NCBI RefSeq assembly: GCF_001426585.1
Contig: NZ_LMEI01000013.1
Span: forward strand, 398,461 to 462,460
DNA from: Streptomyces sp. Root431
Lineage (GTDB): Bacteria > Actinomycetota > Actinomycetes > Streptomycetales > Streptomycetaceae
Length of the DNA stretch: 64,000 nucleotides
Direction: 5' to 3'
Made by a program: the position numbers and the translations under genes
Shown: positions 24,197-32,280 of the stretch, one piece after another
How positions within the stretch are numbered: the first letter of the stretch is position 1
Layout: every line of letters starts with the position of its first letter
Notes under the pieces: generated by a model
The model's database searches: none
The model's input: the letters and a program-made list of their open reading frames with translations, nothing else
Told to the model about the DNA's origin: nothing

Positions 24197-25804
24197 ATGG
24201 CGGCCACTGGATCCGAGAAGCAGGGGGCGAAGGCGTTCTACGTCACGACCCCCATTTACTACGTCAACGACGCTCCTCACCTGGGCCACGCCTATACGAC
24301 CGTCGCAGGCGACGTGCTCACGCGCTGGCACCGTCAGCGCGGCGAGAAGGTGTGGTACCTCACCGGCACGGACGAGCACGGTCAGAAGATCATGCGCACG
24401 GCCGAGGCGAACAACGTCACGCCCCAGGCCTGGTGCGACAAGCTCGTCGAGGAGGCGTGGAAGCCCCTCTGGGAGCACCTGAACATCGCGAACGACGACT
24501 TCATCCGCACCACGCAGAAGCGTCACACCGACCGCGTGCAGGAGTTCGTGCAGGACCTGTACGACAAGGGTGAGGTCTACAAGGGCGGGTACGAAGGCCC
24601 GTACTGCGTGGGCTGCGAGGAGTTCAAGCTCCCGGGCGACCTCATCGAGGCGGAGGACGGCACCAAGCTGTGCCCCGTCCACAAGAAGCCGGTGGAGATC
24701 CTCAAGGAGGAGAACTACTTCTTCAAGCTGAGCGAGTACGGCCCGAAGCTCCTGGAGTTCTACGAGTCGAACCCGGGCTTCATCCAGCCGGAGTCCGCCC
24801 GCAACGAGGTCCTGAACTTCGTCAAGCAGGGCCTTGAGGACCTCTCGATCTCGCGTTCCACCTTCGACTGGGGCATCCCGGTCCCGTGGGACGACAAGCA
24901 CGTCATCTACGTGTGGATCGACGCCCTCCTGAACTACGCGACGGCCGTCGGCTACGGCGCCGACCAGGCGAAGTTCGACGAGACCTTCCCGGCGAACGTC
25001 CACCTCATCGGCAAGGACATCCTCCGCTTCCACGCGATCATCTGGCCCGCGATGCTGATGGCGCAGGGCCTGCCGGTCCCGGGCCGCGTCGCGGCGAACG
25101 GCTGGCTGATGGTCGGCGGCGAGAAGATGTCGAAGTCGAACCTGACGGGCATCAAGCCGCAGGACCTGACCTCGCACTTCGGCGTGGACGCGTACCGCTG
25201 GTACTTCCTGCGGGCGATCGCGTTCGGCCAGGACGGCTCGTTCTCGTGGGAGGACTTCACGGCCCGCTACACGAGCGAGCTGGCGAACGACTACGGCAAC
25301 CTGGCGTCCCGCGTCGCGGCGATGGTCGGCAAGTACTTCGACGGCGCGCTGCCGGCCTCGACGGCCGACGGCGACGCGGAGAAGGCGATCCACGAGGGCC
25401 TGGCCAAGGCCGTCGCGACGGCCGACGCGAAGATCGGCGAGGAGCTGGACTTCCAGGCCGGCATCCTGGCGATCTTCGACTTCGTGAAGCAGGTCAACGG
25501 CTACATCACGGAGCAGGAGCCGTGGAAGGTCGCGAAGGACGAGTCGGAGGAGGGCCGGGCCCGCCTGGCGACGATCCTCTACACGGCCGCCGAGTCGCTC
25601 CGCGCCGTCGCGGTCCTGCTCAACGCGATCATGCCCGAGACCTCGCAGGCCCTCTGGGACTCCCTCGGCGCCGAGGAGTCCCTGGGCGCCCTGTCGGCCC
25701 AGCCGGTCCAGTCCTCCGCGACCTGGGGCCAGCTCCCCGCGGGCGCGACGGTGACGAAGGGCGCGGTGCTGTTCCCGCGCCTGGAGGAGCCGAAGAAGGA
25801 CTGA
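24197..25804 (+). CDS. metG: Methionine--tRNA ligase
   Basis: 535 aa class I synthetase. The HIGH motif is HLGHAYTT near the N-terminus (ITTPIYYVNDAPHLGHAY-like context) and the KMSKS loop is GGEKMSKSNLTGIKP. A CxxC...CxxH zinc element is present (YCVGCEEF, then LCPVHKKP). The anticodon-binding helices end with LFPRLEEPKKD. There is no C-terminal tRNA-binding-domain extension. ATG 24197 follows AGGA by 7 bp. An essential gene, it charges tRNA-Met for initiation and elongation. A strong terminator follows. Confidence 0.96.
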   Translation: MAATGSEKQGAKAFYVTTPIYYVNDAPHLGHAYTTVAGDVLTRWHRQRGEKVWYLTGTDEHGQKIMRTAEANNVTPQAWCDKLVEEAWKPLWEHLNIANDDFIRTTQKRHTDRVQEFVQDLYDKGEVYKGGYEGPYCVGCEEFKLPGDLIEAEDGTKLCPVHKKPVEILKEENYFFKLSEYGPKLLEFYESNPGFIQPESARNEVLNFVKQGLEDLSISRSTFDWGIPVPWDDKHVIYVWIDALLNYATAVGYGADQAKFDETFPANVHLIGKDILRFHAIIWPAMLMAQGLPVPGRVAANGWLMVGGEKMSKSNLTGIKPQDLTSHFGVDAYRWYFLRAIAFGQDGSFSWEDFTARYTSELANDYGNLASRVAAMVGKYFDGALPASTADGDAEKAIHEGLAKAVATADAKIGEELDFQAGILAIFDFVKQVNGYITEQEPWKVAKDESEEGRARLATILYTAAESLRAVAVLLNAIMPETSQALWDSLGAEESLGALSAQPVQSSATWGQLPAGATVTKGAVLFPRLEEPKKD

Positions 25805-25817
25805 CGTCCCCTCTCGT

Positions 25818-25867
25818 ACGGCAAAAGGCCGCCGCCCCTGCTCACAGGGGTGGCGGCCTTTTGCCGT
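25818..25867 (+). terminator. Strong intrinsic terminator after metG
   Basis: A 23-bp stem (25818-25840 paired with 25845-25867, one G-T wobble) closes a CTCA loop. The arms begin ACGGCAAAAGGCC and end GGCCTTTTGCCGT, so each arm also supplies a short T-run. It would work for the convergent secreted-protein gene as well. Confidence 0.88.
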
Positions 25868-25893
25868 CTGCTTCACATGCGAAAGGGAGCGGG

Positions 25894-27210
25894 TCAGGCG
25901 GGCGGGTCGAGAGAGAACACGACCCGCTTGCCGGCGGCGCCGGGGGCCCAGTTCGCTCGCTCGTTCAGGCCCCAGAGCCGGCCGGAGGCGGGGGCCCAGG
26001 AAAGGTTCTGAGTGATGGGCGGGGCCTTCGTGAGCACGTGCGGAGCCTCTCCGGGCTTCGCACGATGGATGCAGTACGGAGCGTCGCTGTCCGTCGTTCC
26101 GGCGTACTCGGGGCACTCGCCGCTGAAGTAGTAGTACGTGCCGTCGGTCGCGGCGCCCTGGACCTTCCAGACGGGCACACGGTAGGCGGCGGCCGCCGCC
26201 ACCTTGCCGGTGGTGTCGTCGGCGGTGTCCGTCTGCAGCAGGGCGGTGGCGGCGTTGAGCGGCCAGCGGATGAGGGGGCGGCCGCCTTGGGCGCCGATCT
26301 CGGACACGATGAGGCCGTCGGTGCCGGTGCGGTCGAGGCTGAGCGACGTCATGCAGGGGGTGGTGGGTGCCGTGTCGCTGCACGCCGCGCCGAGGGCCGC
26401 GTTGGAGTAGATGCCGATCATCGGCAGGGCCCACTCGTGCTGGGCGGCGTACGCCTTGCCGCCGACGACTCCGACGGATGTGGAGCCGCTGTCCGTCTTC
26501 CACAGGTGCCGCAGGTCGTAGACCTGGATCTGGTGGCCCGTGGCGACGAAGAGCTTGTTGCCGTACCAGGCCACGCCGTCGGCGTGGGCCCCGGTCTTCG
26601 GGACGCTCTGGGAGGCCGGGTTTCCGACCGCCTCGAAGTTCGCGGTGTCGCCGGAGCCGTACGGGTCGACCAGGAGGATGCGGTGGTAGACAGGCGCCGC
26701 GCCGGCGCTGCTCTTGTCGACGACCGTGATGCGGGCTTGCGTGTTGCTCGCGTTGTGCCACGAGGCGATGGAGACGTACTTGCCGTTCCAGGTGCCGCCG
26801 GGCTGGGCGTCATGGGATCCCGTGAACCCCTGGGGCGTCCACTCGCTGGAGGTGTCGTCCTCGAGGTTCCAGCAGAAGCCGTTCACGCTGTACGCGGGAT
26901 CGAGGTAGTTCGTGTGGCACAGGCCGTTCCGGCCCGTGACGCCGGTCCCGTCCAGGACCGGCGCGAGAGCGGGCTGGTCCGTGAAGCTGGTGACCCGGCC
27001 CGACGTCTCCAGAGCGTCGATGGCGGCGGCGCGCCCGCTGAAGTCCCCCGCGGTGAGCTCCAGGTTCGACGCGTCGATGGCGGCGAACGGCGTCGCCGCG
27101 GCAGCCGGCTGTGCCCCCGTCAGCGCCAGGACCAGCAGGCCGAGCGCCGCCACCACCGCACCGAACGTGCGGGAGTGGCGGCGCGGTCCGGATGATCGTT
27201 TTCTTGTCAT
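25894..27210 (-). CDS. Secreted protein, unknown function (438 aa)
   Basis: A Sec-type signal peptide spans residues about 1-38: a basic start, then FGAVVAALGLLVLALTGAQP and AAAA before the mature chain. The mature protein has many Trp, Gly and beta-strand segments (HDAQPGGTWNGKYVSIASWH, LFVATGHQIQVYDLRHLW, GLIVSEIGAQGGRPLIRWPL), suggesting a beta-propeller or similar fold. Four or more Cys are present (GLCHTNYLD, GFCWNLED, AACSD, GECPEY), likely disulfides. No catalytic motif is clear. Related Streptomyces proteins are annotated only as secreted. Confidence 0.75.
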   Translation of the reverse strand: MTRKRSSGPRRHSRTFGAVVAALGLLVLALTGAQPAAAATPFAAIDASNLELTAGDFSGRAAAIDALETSGRVTSFTDQPALAPVLDGTGVTGRNGLCHTNYLDPAYSVNGFCWNLEDDTSSEWTPQGFTGSHDAQPGGTWNGKYVSIASWHNASNTQARITVVDKSSAGAAPVYHRILLVDPYGSGDTANFEAVGNPASQSVPKTGAHADGVAWYGNKLFVATGHQIQVYDLRHLWKTDSGSTSVGVVGGKAYAAQHEWALPMIGIYSNAALGAACSDTAPTTPCMTSLSLDRTGTDGLIVSEIGAQGGRPLIRWPLNAATALLQTDTADDTTGKVAAAAAYRVPVWKVQGAATDGTYYYFSGECPEYAGTTDSDAPYCIHRAKPGEAPHVLTKAPPITQNLSWAPASGRLWGLNERANWAPGAAGKRVVFSLDPPA

Positions 27211-27263
27211 CGCGCGATGCTATGACGGGCCCGTCGCCGCCGGTGAACGTTTCCTGCACCTTC

Positions 27264-27617
27264 TCACCAGGTCAGGGCCAGGGCGGCGACGGCGGGGGCC
27301 ATGTAGACCAGCGGGAAGGGCACGTGGCCGTACGAGCGGGCCCGGACGATGGTGATCACGGCGCCGGCGAAGTACAGGATCAGCCCGATCGCGGCGAGGG
27401 TCCCGATCACCGGCAGGTAGAACCCGACGACGAGCCCGACGGCCCCGGCGGCCTTGGCGGCCCCGAGCCAGTTCCACCACGACTGCGGCACGCCGTACTG
27501 GGCGAGGGGCTCGACGACGAACGCGGCGCGGAAGAAGATCGCCGCGGCGGAGAACCCGGCCATGAACGCGGCGACGGCGGTGACGACGACTGCGGTGGTG
27601 GACATCTCGGTGAACAT
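27264..27617 (-). CDS. DoxX family membrane protein
   Basis: 117 aa with four helices. WWNWLGAAKAAGAVGLVVGF is the recognisable DoxX/DoxD-like second helix, and ILYFAGAVITIVRARSYGHV the loop before the last. ATG 27617 is chosen because AAGGAG is 8-9 bp upstream. DoxX-type proteins occur in redox-linked membrane complexes, but this short subgroup has no assigned role. It lies upstream of the secreted-protein gene on the same strand, 53 bp apart. Confidence 0.82.
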   Translation of the reverse strand: MFTEMSTTAVVVTAVAAFMAGFSAAAIFFRAAFVVEPLAQYGVPQSWWNWLGAAKAAGAVGLVVGFYLPVIGTLAAIGLILYFAGAVITIVRARSYGHVPFPLVYMAPAVAALALTW

Positions 27618-27797
27618 CGCGACGGCTCCTTCAGCCTCTCCGTATCCGCCTCGACCGAGCCGGACACAGCACTGACGGAGCGGGGCCGGGAAGTGTGACG
27701 GCCCGCGCGAAGTTTTTCCGCGCACCCGTTGGGTGACACAGCCGACCCACAGGTCGACCCGAGGAAACGCCCAGGTCCGGTGCCTAGCGTGCGCGGC

Positions 27798-28574
27798 ATG
27801 GTCGTGACGCGTGAGGACGAGGTGCTGGCCCGGGCTGCGGTGGAAGGGCTGCTTGCGGGGGTGGAGCTGACGCCCAAGCCGGGGCTACCGGATGCCCGGG
27901 AGGCGGACCTGTCGGGGCTGCGGTGGTCCGCGCGGGCGCTGGAGCCGGGGCTCGCCGCGATGGCGGCGGCCGCGCGGCGGACCGGGGAGCCGGGGAAGTG
28001 GCTTCGGGCCGAGCTCGGGGCGGTGGGGCGGTCCACCGAACGGGCCATGGCGCGGGCGGACGGCGGCGCGGTCCTGCACCACGGGGCCGTGTGGCCGCTG
28101 GGGCTGCTGGTGGCGGGGGCCGCGCTCGCGCCGGGTGGGACCGTGGAGGAGATCACGGGGCTCGCGGGCCGGATCGCGGCCCACCCGGACGGCCGTGCTC
28201 CACGCGTGGCGACCCCCGGCTCGTCCGTCTCCGTCCGGTACGGCGCCGCCGGCGCGAAGGGCGAGGCGCGGGCCGGGTTCCCGCACGTACGGAGGGCGTC
28301 GGCAGCACTCCGTACCGCCCGCGCCGCCGGGGCGCGCGAGCCCGAGGCCCGCCTGAACGCCCTGCTCACGATCATGACCACCCTCCAGGACACCGGCCTC
28401 CTGCACACGGCCGGCCCGCACGGCCTGCGGGAGGCCCAGGACGGAGCCCGGGAGGTGCTGGCCGGCGACCTGCCGCTCGACACCTTCGACCGACGGCTCC
28501 GCGAACGCACCCTCCACCCCCGGGGCAGCGGCCACCTCCTGGCCGCTGCCCTGTTCCTGGACTGCCTCCGTTAG
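27798..28574 (+). CDS. CitG/MdcB-like triphosphoribosyl-dephospho-CoA synthase family protein
   Basis: 258 aa. The family motifs are recognisable: ELTPKPGLPDARE (TPKPGLVD), RYGAAGAKGEARAGFPHVR, MTTLQDTGLLHTAGPHGL, and LHPRGSGHLLAAALFLDCLR (the PGGSADLLA equivalent). CitG/MdcB make the prosthetic-group precursor of citrate lyase or malonate decarboxylase, but no such enzyme genes are nearby, so the role may differ. A TAGCGT at 27785 sits 7 bp before the ATG, suggesting a leaderless transcript. The 3' end overlaps the convergent dioxygenase by 4 bp. Confidence 0.78.
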   Translation: MVVTREDEVLARAAVEGLLAGVELTPKPGLPDAREADLSGLRWSARALEPGLAAMAAAARRTGEPGKWLRAELGAVGRSTERAMARADGGAVLHHGAVWPLGLLVAGAALAPGGTVEEITGLAGRIAAHPDGRAPRVATPGSSVSVRYGAAGAKGEARAGFPHVRRASAALRTARAAGAREPEARLNALLTIMTTLQDTGLLHTAGPHGLREAQDGAREVLAGDLPLDTFDRRLRERTLHPRGSGHLLAAALFLDCLR

Positions 28575-29491
28575 GCGGAGGTCCCGGTGTGGGTCTCGTC
28601 GGGGTCGACGCCGAGGGTGAGGGTGGCGGAGACACCCTTCGCGATCTTCCCCTTGGGGTACTTGAGGGCGAGGAGGCCGCCCTCGGCCCCGTTGCCGGGG
28701 TAGATGGTGTCGTCGTCGAGGGTCGTCCGCTCGGTGGTGCTGGTGGAGTACGGCGCGACCTTCGCGGAGTCGAGAACCGCGCTCTCGGCGAAGAAGAGCT
28801 GGCCGGTGTGGCAGGTGTGCCCGCCCTCGTAACCGGAGGCCGTCATCTTCCCGCCCACGTGCACCTTGGTGTGGACGTGCACGCAACGCCCCCGGTACCA
28901 GCCGGGGAAGACCGTCCGGAACTCCACGTACCCGTGCTTGTCGGTGAGCTGAGTCCCCCGCAGGTACCGCTTGTCGTCGGTGGGCTCCTCGTGCCCGCCG
29001 CCTCCGCCACCGCCACCGGGACCTCCGGTCGGGGGCGTACCGGTGGGCGGCGTACCGGTGGGGGCATCGGTCGGAGGCGTACCGCCTCCGGGCCCACCGG
29101 GCCCGCCCGAACTCAGGCTCTCGTAACCGGAGTAGATGCCCAGCGCATCGCAGTGCCAGATGTCGACGGCGGCGCCGCGCAGCGGCTTACAGGTGTCGGA
29201 GTCGACGACCTTGAGCCGCAGGATCATCGGGATGCCCTCACGGTCCTCGGTGATGTCCCGGCGGATCTTGTCGGCGTCGATGTAGTACGGGCCTTCGGTC
29301 GTCTCGGAGGTCAGCCGATAGCAGGCCTCACCCGCCGTGGGCTTCGCGGACGACTCCTTCCCGGCCGCTCCGTCCGCCGAGGCGGTGGAGACGACCCCGA
29401 CGCCGATCCCCGCCGCGACCACGACCCCACCACCCGCGACGAGTGCCCGCCGCCGGGTCATGTCCCGCCTGTGCTTCTGGTTTTCGCTCAT
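28571..29491 (-). CDS. Tat-exported intradiol ring-cleavage dioxygenase family protein
   Basis: 306 aa. A twin-arginine signal (RRDMTRRRALVAGGGVVVAA) precedes the mature enzyme. Iron-binding residues of the protocatechuate 3,4-dioxygenase family appear in WHCDALGIYSGY (Tyr 120), FPGWYRGRCVHVH (Tyr 199, His 205 and His 207), so the non-haem Fe(III) site is complete. Between about residues 128 and 168 a Gly/Pro/Thr-rich linker interrupts the fold, encoded by a short GC repeat. It would cleave catechol-type aromatics outside the cytoplasm, but the substrate is unknown. A degraded piece of a related gene lies at 30118-30216. Confidence 0.87.
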   Translation of the reverse strand: MSENQKHRRDMTRRRALVAGGGVVVAAGIGVGVVSTASADGAAGKESSAKPTAGEACYRLTSETTEGPYYIDADKIRRDITEDREGIPMILRLKVVDSDTCKPLRGAAVDIWHCDALGIYSGYESLSSGGPGGPGGGTPPTDAPTGTPPTGTPPTGGPGGGGGGGGHEEPTDDKRYLRGTQLTDKHGYVEFRTVFPGWYRGRCVHVHTKVHVGGKMTASGYEGGHTCHTGQLFFAESAVLDSAKVAPYSTSTTERTTLDDDTIYPGNGAEGGLLALKYPKGKIAKGVSATLTLGVDPDETHTGTSA

Positions 29492-29585
29492 GGGCGAGGA
29501 CCCTAGGAATCACGCCTGTCAGGAACGTGGGAGCGGGCTGTGGGTTCCTGTGGACGTGAGGCCGACGTTCACCGGGGCGCTGCGG

Positions 29586-29789
29586 TCAGTGCTCCGCGTC
29601 CGGAGTTCCCCCGGGCAGTGACAGACCGCCCAGATGCGTGAGCAGCACGTCGGAACACGCCCGTGCGGACAGGATCTCGGCTGCGAGCTCGAACTGTTCG
29701 GAACGGGGGCGGCTGCCCAGGTCTCCGATGCGCTCGACGTGTTCGAGCAGTCGACTTCCGACCCGGTCGAGCATCGACTGCGCTGGCAC
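29586..29789 (-). CDS. Small hypothetical protein (67 aa)
   Basis: GTG at 29789 with GAAGG 6 bp upstream; an ATG at 29774 would give 62 aa. The chain (MLDRVGSRLLEHVERIGDLG, then FELAAEILSARACSDVLLTH) is amphipathic and helical with sensible codon usage. I recognise no family. It could be a real small gene or the tail of a lost one, since it lies in a degraded stretch. Confidence 0.45.
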   Translation of the reverse strand: MPAQSMLDRVGSRLLEHVERIGDLGSRPRSEQFELAAEILSARACSDVLLTHLGGLSLPGGTPDAEH

Positions 29790-29956
29790 TGCCGGCCTTC
29801 GCCATCGCCCTGACGCTCAGGCGCAGGGGCAGGCTCGACGAGGCACGCCGGTATGCGGACCCCGTGGTGAGGGCCGGGCTGCGCGCCGCCGCCCGACGGC
29901 TTGAGGGCAGGAAGAACGGGGCGTCCTGGTCGCGGCGACAGGACGGCCGGCGATGA
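29769..29956 (+). pseudogene. Open fragment ending in an ATGA overlap, possible gene remnant
   Basis: The frame ending at 29956 reads ALALPAFAIALTLRRRGRLD and EARRYADPVVRAGLRAAARR with normal codon bias but no plausible start codon or ribosome site. It overlaps the oppositely oriented small hypothetical gene. Its stop overlaps the next start (ATGA), the usual mark of a real upstream partner. The likeliest reading is the 3' end of a gene whose 5' part was replaced. Confidence 0.3.
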
Positions 29957-30111
29957 CCAGCCCCGGAGCGGAGTCGTCGGAACTCCTTCACCACCTGCTG
30001 GTGGACCGTGCGATCAAGGTCGTCATCGTGGTCCTGGCGCTGAGCATCCTGGTGCTCGGCATGACGGTGATCTGGCGGAGGGCCGGGCGTGCACAGGACC
30101 GTCACGACTGA
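29953..30111 (+). CDS. Small single-helix membrane protein (52 aa)
   Basis: Begins MTSPGAESSELLHHLLVDRA, then one strong helix (KVVIVVLALSILVLGMTVIW) and a basic tail RRAGRAQDRHD, so N-out/C-in is expected. The start overlaps the preceding stop as ATGA. Short, but the composition is clearly that of a membrane peptide. Function unknown. Confidence 0.5.
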   Translation: MTSPGAESSELLHHLLVDRAIKVVIVVLALSILVLGMTVIWRRAGRAQDRHD

Positions 30112-30117
30112 GCTGAT

Positions 30118-30216
30118 GCGGTACGACCCTTCGGTCGCCACCGAGGTGAGCCCGTAACAGGCCTCGCCGACCGCGGGCTTCGCGGCCGTCCTCCTCCCCG
30201 CGGCTCCGTCCGCATG
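30118..30216 (-). pseudogene. Fragment of an intradiol dioxygenase gene (degraded partial copy)
   Basis: The minus strand reads AAKPAVGEACYGLTSVATEG, matching AKPTAGEACYRLTSETTEG of the intact dioxygenase at 28571-29491, and the nucleotide similarity (GGCCTCGCC, GGGCTTCGCGG, GCTCCGTCCGC) is obvious over about 95 bp. The rest of the enzyme, including all iron ligands, is absent. It marks a past duplication followed by deletion. Confidence 0.7.
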
Positions 30217-30277
30217 CGGTCCTGACCGCTGCGGCACAATCGGAGTCGACGAGGCGGGCAACGGTGGGGGTGGGAAC

Positions 30278-30940
30278 GTGGGGCTTTTTGGATCGCGGAG
30301 CCGACGTAAGGGCATACCGAACGAGCCGGCGCTGCTGGCTGCGGCTGCCGAGAATCCGGGTGGCAGCGTCGCCGAGATCGACCCGACGTATGTCGACGAC
30401 CCGAACGGCTACGTACCTCCCGAGGCGATCCGCGGTGCGTGGGTGGTAGATGGCAGCGGGAAGCTGACAGGTGAGTACCAGGAGAATCCCCGTCACGGGG
30501 TGCCCCAGGACGACTTCAGCAAGCTCACCGATCCTGATCACTGGCTTGGCTGGCTCGGCGATGATCCCGCGAGGGCCGTCCGGGAGGGCATTGAGGAGTC
30601 CCTGCGCGCCCAGGTGGCAGACGCGGTGGTCGAGTGGGTGAAGATCCTCGAAGCGCCCCGGTTCCTCACGGGTGGCCGTCCGCGTTCCGAGGGCGAACCG
30701 GTCATCCTGGTGACCCGCGCGGCACTCGCCGCGCCGTTTGCGCTGTCCGTGCGGACAGCGCAGCACGGGCGTTCCGTCCTCCTGGGAGTGTTCTCCTGGG
30801 CGGCGGTCGACCTCTCACAGCCCGCAGCGCGGAAGGACCGGCACTGGTTCGACCTGGGCGTCGGGCTGGAGTGGGCCGGTGAACGGCTTCAGGAGCGGAT
30901 CTACGAGCTTGACGGTGAGGACGGCACCACCGCGCGGTAG
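30278..30940 (+). CDS. Hypothetical protein (220 aa)
   Basis: A GTG start within GGGAACGTGGGGCTTTTTGG opens VGLFGSRSRRKGIPNEP. The body has alternating beta and helical segments: YVPPEAIRGAWVVDGSGKLT, DPDHWLGWLGDDPARAVREG and SVLLGVFSWAAVDLSQPAAR. It is soluble, has no Cys, and shows no signal or membrane helix. A basic N-terminal motif before the fold is seen in several Streptomyces proteins of unknown role. It stands between the degraded region and the regulator module. Confidence 0.7.
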   Translation: MGLFGSRSRRKGIPNEPALLAAAAENPGGSVAEIDPTYVDDPNGYVPPEAIRGAWVVDGSGKLTGEYQENPRHGVPQDDFSKLTDPDHWLGWLGDDPARAVREGIEESLRAQVADAVVEWVKILEAPRFLTGGRPRSEGEPVILVTRAALAAPFALSVRTAQHGRSVLLGVFSWAAVDLSQPAARKDRHWFDLGVGLEWAGERLQERIYELDGEDGTTAR

Positions 30941-30988
30941 AGAGGCAACGCCGCTCGGTACCGCCGCTCGGGACGGGGCGGTGGCGGC

Positions 30989-31252
30989 TCAGCTGGACGC
31001 GTACGAGACGAACCCCGCCCAGGCGGCCGGCGTCAGCGCGAGCTGCGGGCCGCCGAGGTTCTTGGAGTCACGGACGTGGATGGTTGCGGGGGTGGTGGCG
31101 ATCTCGACGCATGAGTCACCCTCGCTGCCGCTGCTGTAGCTGCTCTTGCGCCAGGCGACCTCGACGCAGGAGTCGCCGTCGTTTCCGCCGCTATAGCTGC
31201 TCTTGAACCACGCCAGTTCGGAGGCGTCCCCGGCGGCGGCCTTGCGGATCAT
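30989..31252 (-). CDS. DUF397 protein with a duplicated core motif (87 aa)
   Basis: Contains two copies of the DUF397 start, FKSSYSGGNDGDSCVEVAW and RKSSYSSGSEGDSCVEIA, followed by one normal continuation (TIHVRDSKNLGGPQLALTPA AWAGFV). Usual DUF397 proteins have a single copy in about 60-80 residues. The gene overlaps the end of the DUF5753 regulator by 4 bp and is co-translated with it. In Streptomyces, DUF397 proteins accompany WhiJ-like regulators and are thought to modulate them. Confidence 0.9.
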   Translation of the reverse strand: MIRKAAAGDASELAWFKSSYSGGNDGDSCVEVAWRKSSYSSGSEGDSCVEIATTPATIHVRDSKNLGGPQLALTPAAWAGFVSYASS

Positions 31253-32124
31253 GTCTCTCCCAGCAGTTGCTCGATGAGGGCCAGCGACTCCCGTGGAGGG
31301 AGGGCCTGCGCCCGGATGGTGCCATATCGCAGCTCAAGGATGCGGAGCTGCCTCAGGTCAGAAACGGGCCGACCGCTGAACGCCCCATCGGAGCGCCCCA
31401 CCGCCGTACCGTCCGCGAACTTCAGCAGCTCGATCCTGCCGTCCAGACCGGAGTGGACCTCGCTGTGCGTCGGCATCACCTGGAGCGTGACGTTGCGCAA
31501 TCGACCCACCTCCAGCAGACGTTCGAGCTGCCTCCGCCGCACCATTGTGCCTCCGAGAGGGCGCCTCAGCGGAGCCTCTTCCAGCACGAAACTAAGAGCG
31601 GGCGCCGGGTCCCGTTCGAAGACGGACTGCCGGGCCACACGAGCGGCCACCATGCGCTCTACATCGTCCTGCGAATAAGGAGGCTGCGCCGCCTCGATCG
31701 CGGCCCTGGCATGCTCGGGCGTCTGCAACAGACCGGCGATGATGTTGCACTCGTACACCCCAATCTCGACCGCCTTGCCCTCCATCCTCGCCAAGGCCCG
31801 CACCTTCTTCGGGTAGCGGACCTTTGCGACGTCCTCCTTCATCGCCGAGATCAGCCCATCCGCCCCCAGCACCTCGTCCGCCTTGTCCAGGAACTCAGGT
31901 CGCGGGATTCGCTTCCCGCTCTCAATCTTGTAGATGAGGTCCTCGCCATAGCCGGTGGCGGCCCCCAGCTCGGCGGCGCGCATCCCCACCGCCTCCCTCC
32001 GCAGCCTCAACTGCCGCCCCACAGTGGCGACTACGGCCACACCCCAGTCATCGTCGGGATCGACCTCCCACCCCGGCTCGTCCGCCTCGGTCTTGAGTCG
32101 CTGCGCCCCGCCGTCCACCGACAT
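31249..32124 (-). CDS. XRE-family regulator with DUF5753 domain (WhiJ-like)
   Basis: 291 aa. The helix-turn-helix is at about residues 32-95 (LRLRREAVGMRAAELGAATG, then YGEDLIYKIESGKRIPRPEF). DUF5753 follows with VYECNIIAGLLQTPEHARAA and VLEEAPLRRPLGG and MPTHSEVHSGLDGRIELLKF. ATG 32124 has GAAGGG 8 bp upstream. It is coupled to the DUF397 gene and divergent from an RsbW-type ATPase, the three-part arrangement found in many Streptomyces developmental and antibiotic-control loci. The intergenic GGACA repeats are its probable operator. Confidence 0.9.
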   Translation of the reverse strand: MSVDGGAQRLKTEADEPGWEVDPDDDWGVAVVATVGRQLRLRREAVGMRAAELGAATGYGEDLIYKIESGKRIPRPEFLDKADEVLGADGLISAMKEDVAKVRYPKKVRALARMEGKAVEIGVYECNIIAGLLQTPEHARAAIEAAQPPYSQDDVERMVAARVARQSVFERDPAPALSFVLEEAPLRRPLGGTMVRRRQLERLLEVGRLRNVTLQVMPTHSEVHSGLDGRIELLKFADGTAVGRSDGAFSGRPVSDLRQLRILELRYGTIRAQALPPRESLALIEQLLGET

Positions 32125-32183
32125 ACCGCACCCTTCCCTCGCCCCGCCTCGTATCGCGACGCCCCTACCCTCCCGAGGGGATC

Positions 32184-32219
32184 GGACAGCCCGGACAGCA
32201 GTGGACAAGCCCCGGACAG
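32184..32219. promoter_or_regulatory. Four phased GGACA direct repeats between regulator and ATPase genes
   Basis: GGACAG at 32184, GGACAG at 32193, GGACAA at 32203 and GGACAG at 32214 are 9, 10 and 11 bp apart, about one helical turn each. They lie in the gap between the divergent regulator and ATPase genes, 60 bp upstream of the regulator start. Same-face repeats like this suit cooperative binding of the WhiJ-like protein. Confidence 0.55.
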
Positions 32220-32280
32220 TCACCCTACGCATCGGCGTCGTCACTGTTCACGGTAGGCGGGGACGGCCACGCTCGGTGAC

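Noticed and set aside
27798..28574. Malonate decarboxylase or citrate lyase operon suggested by the CitG/MdcB-like gene
   Set aside because: No mdc or cit subunit genes lie on either side; neighbours are a dioxygenase and DoxX.
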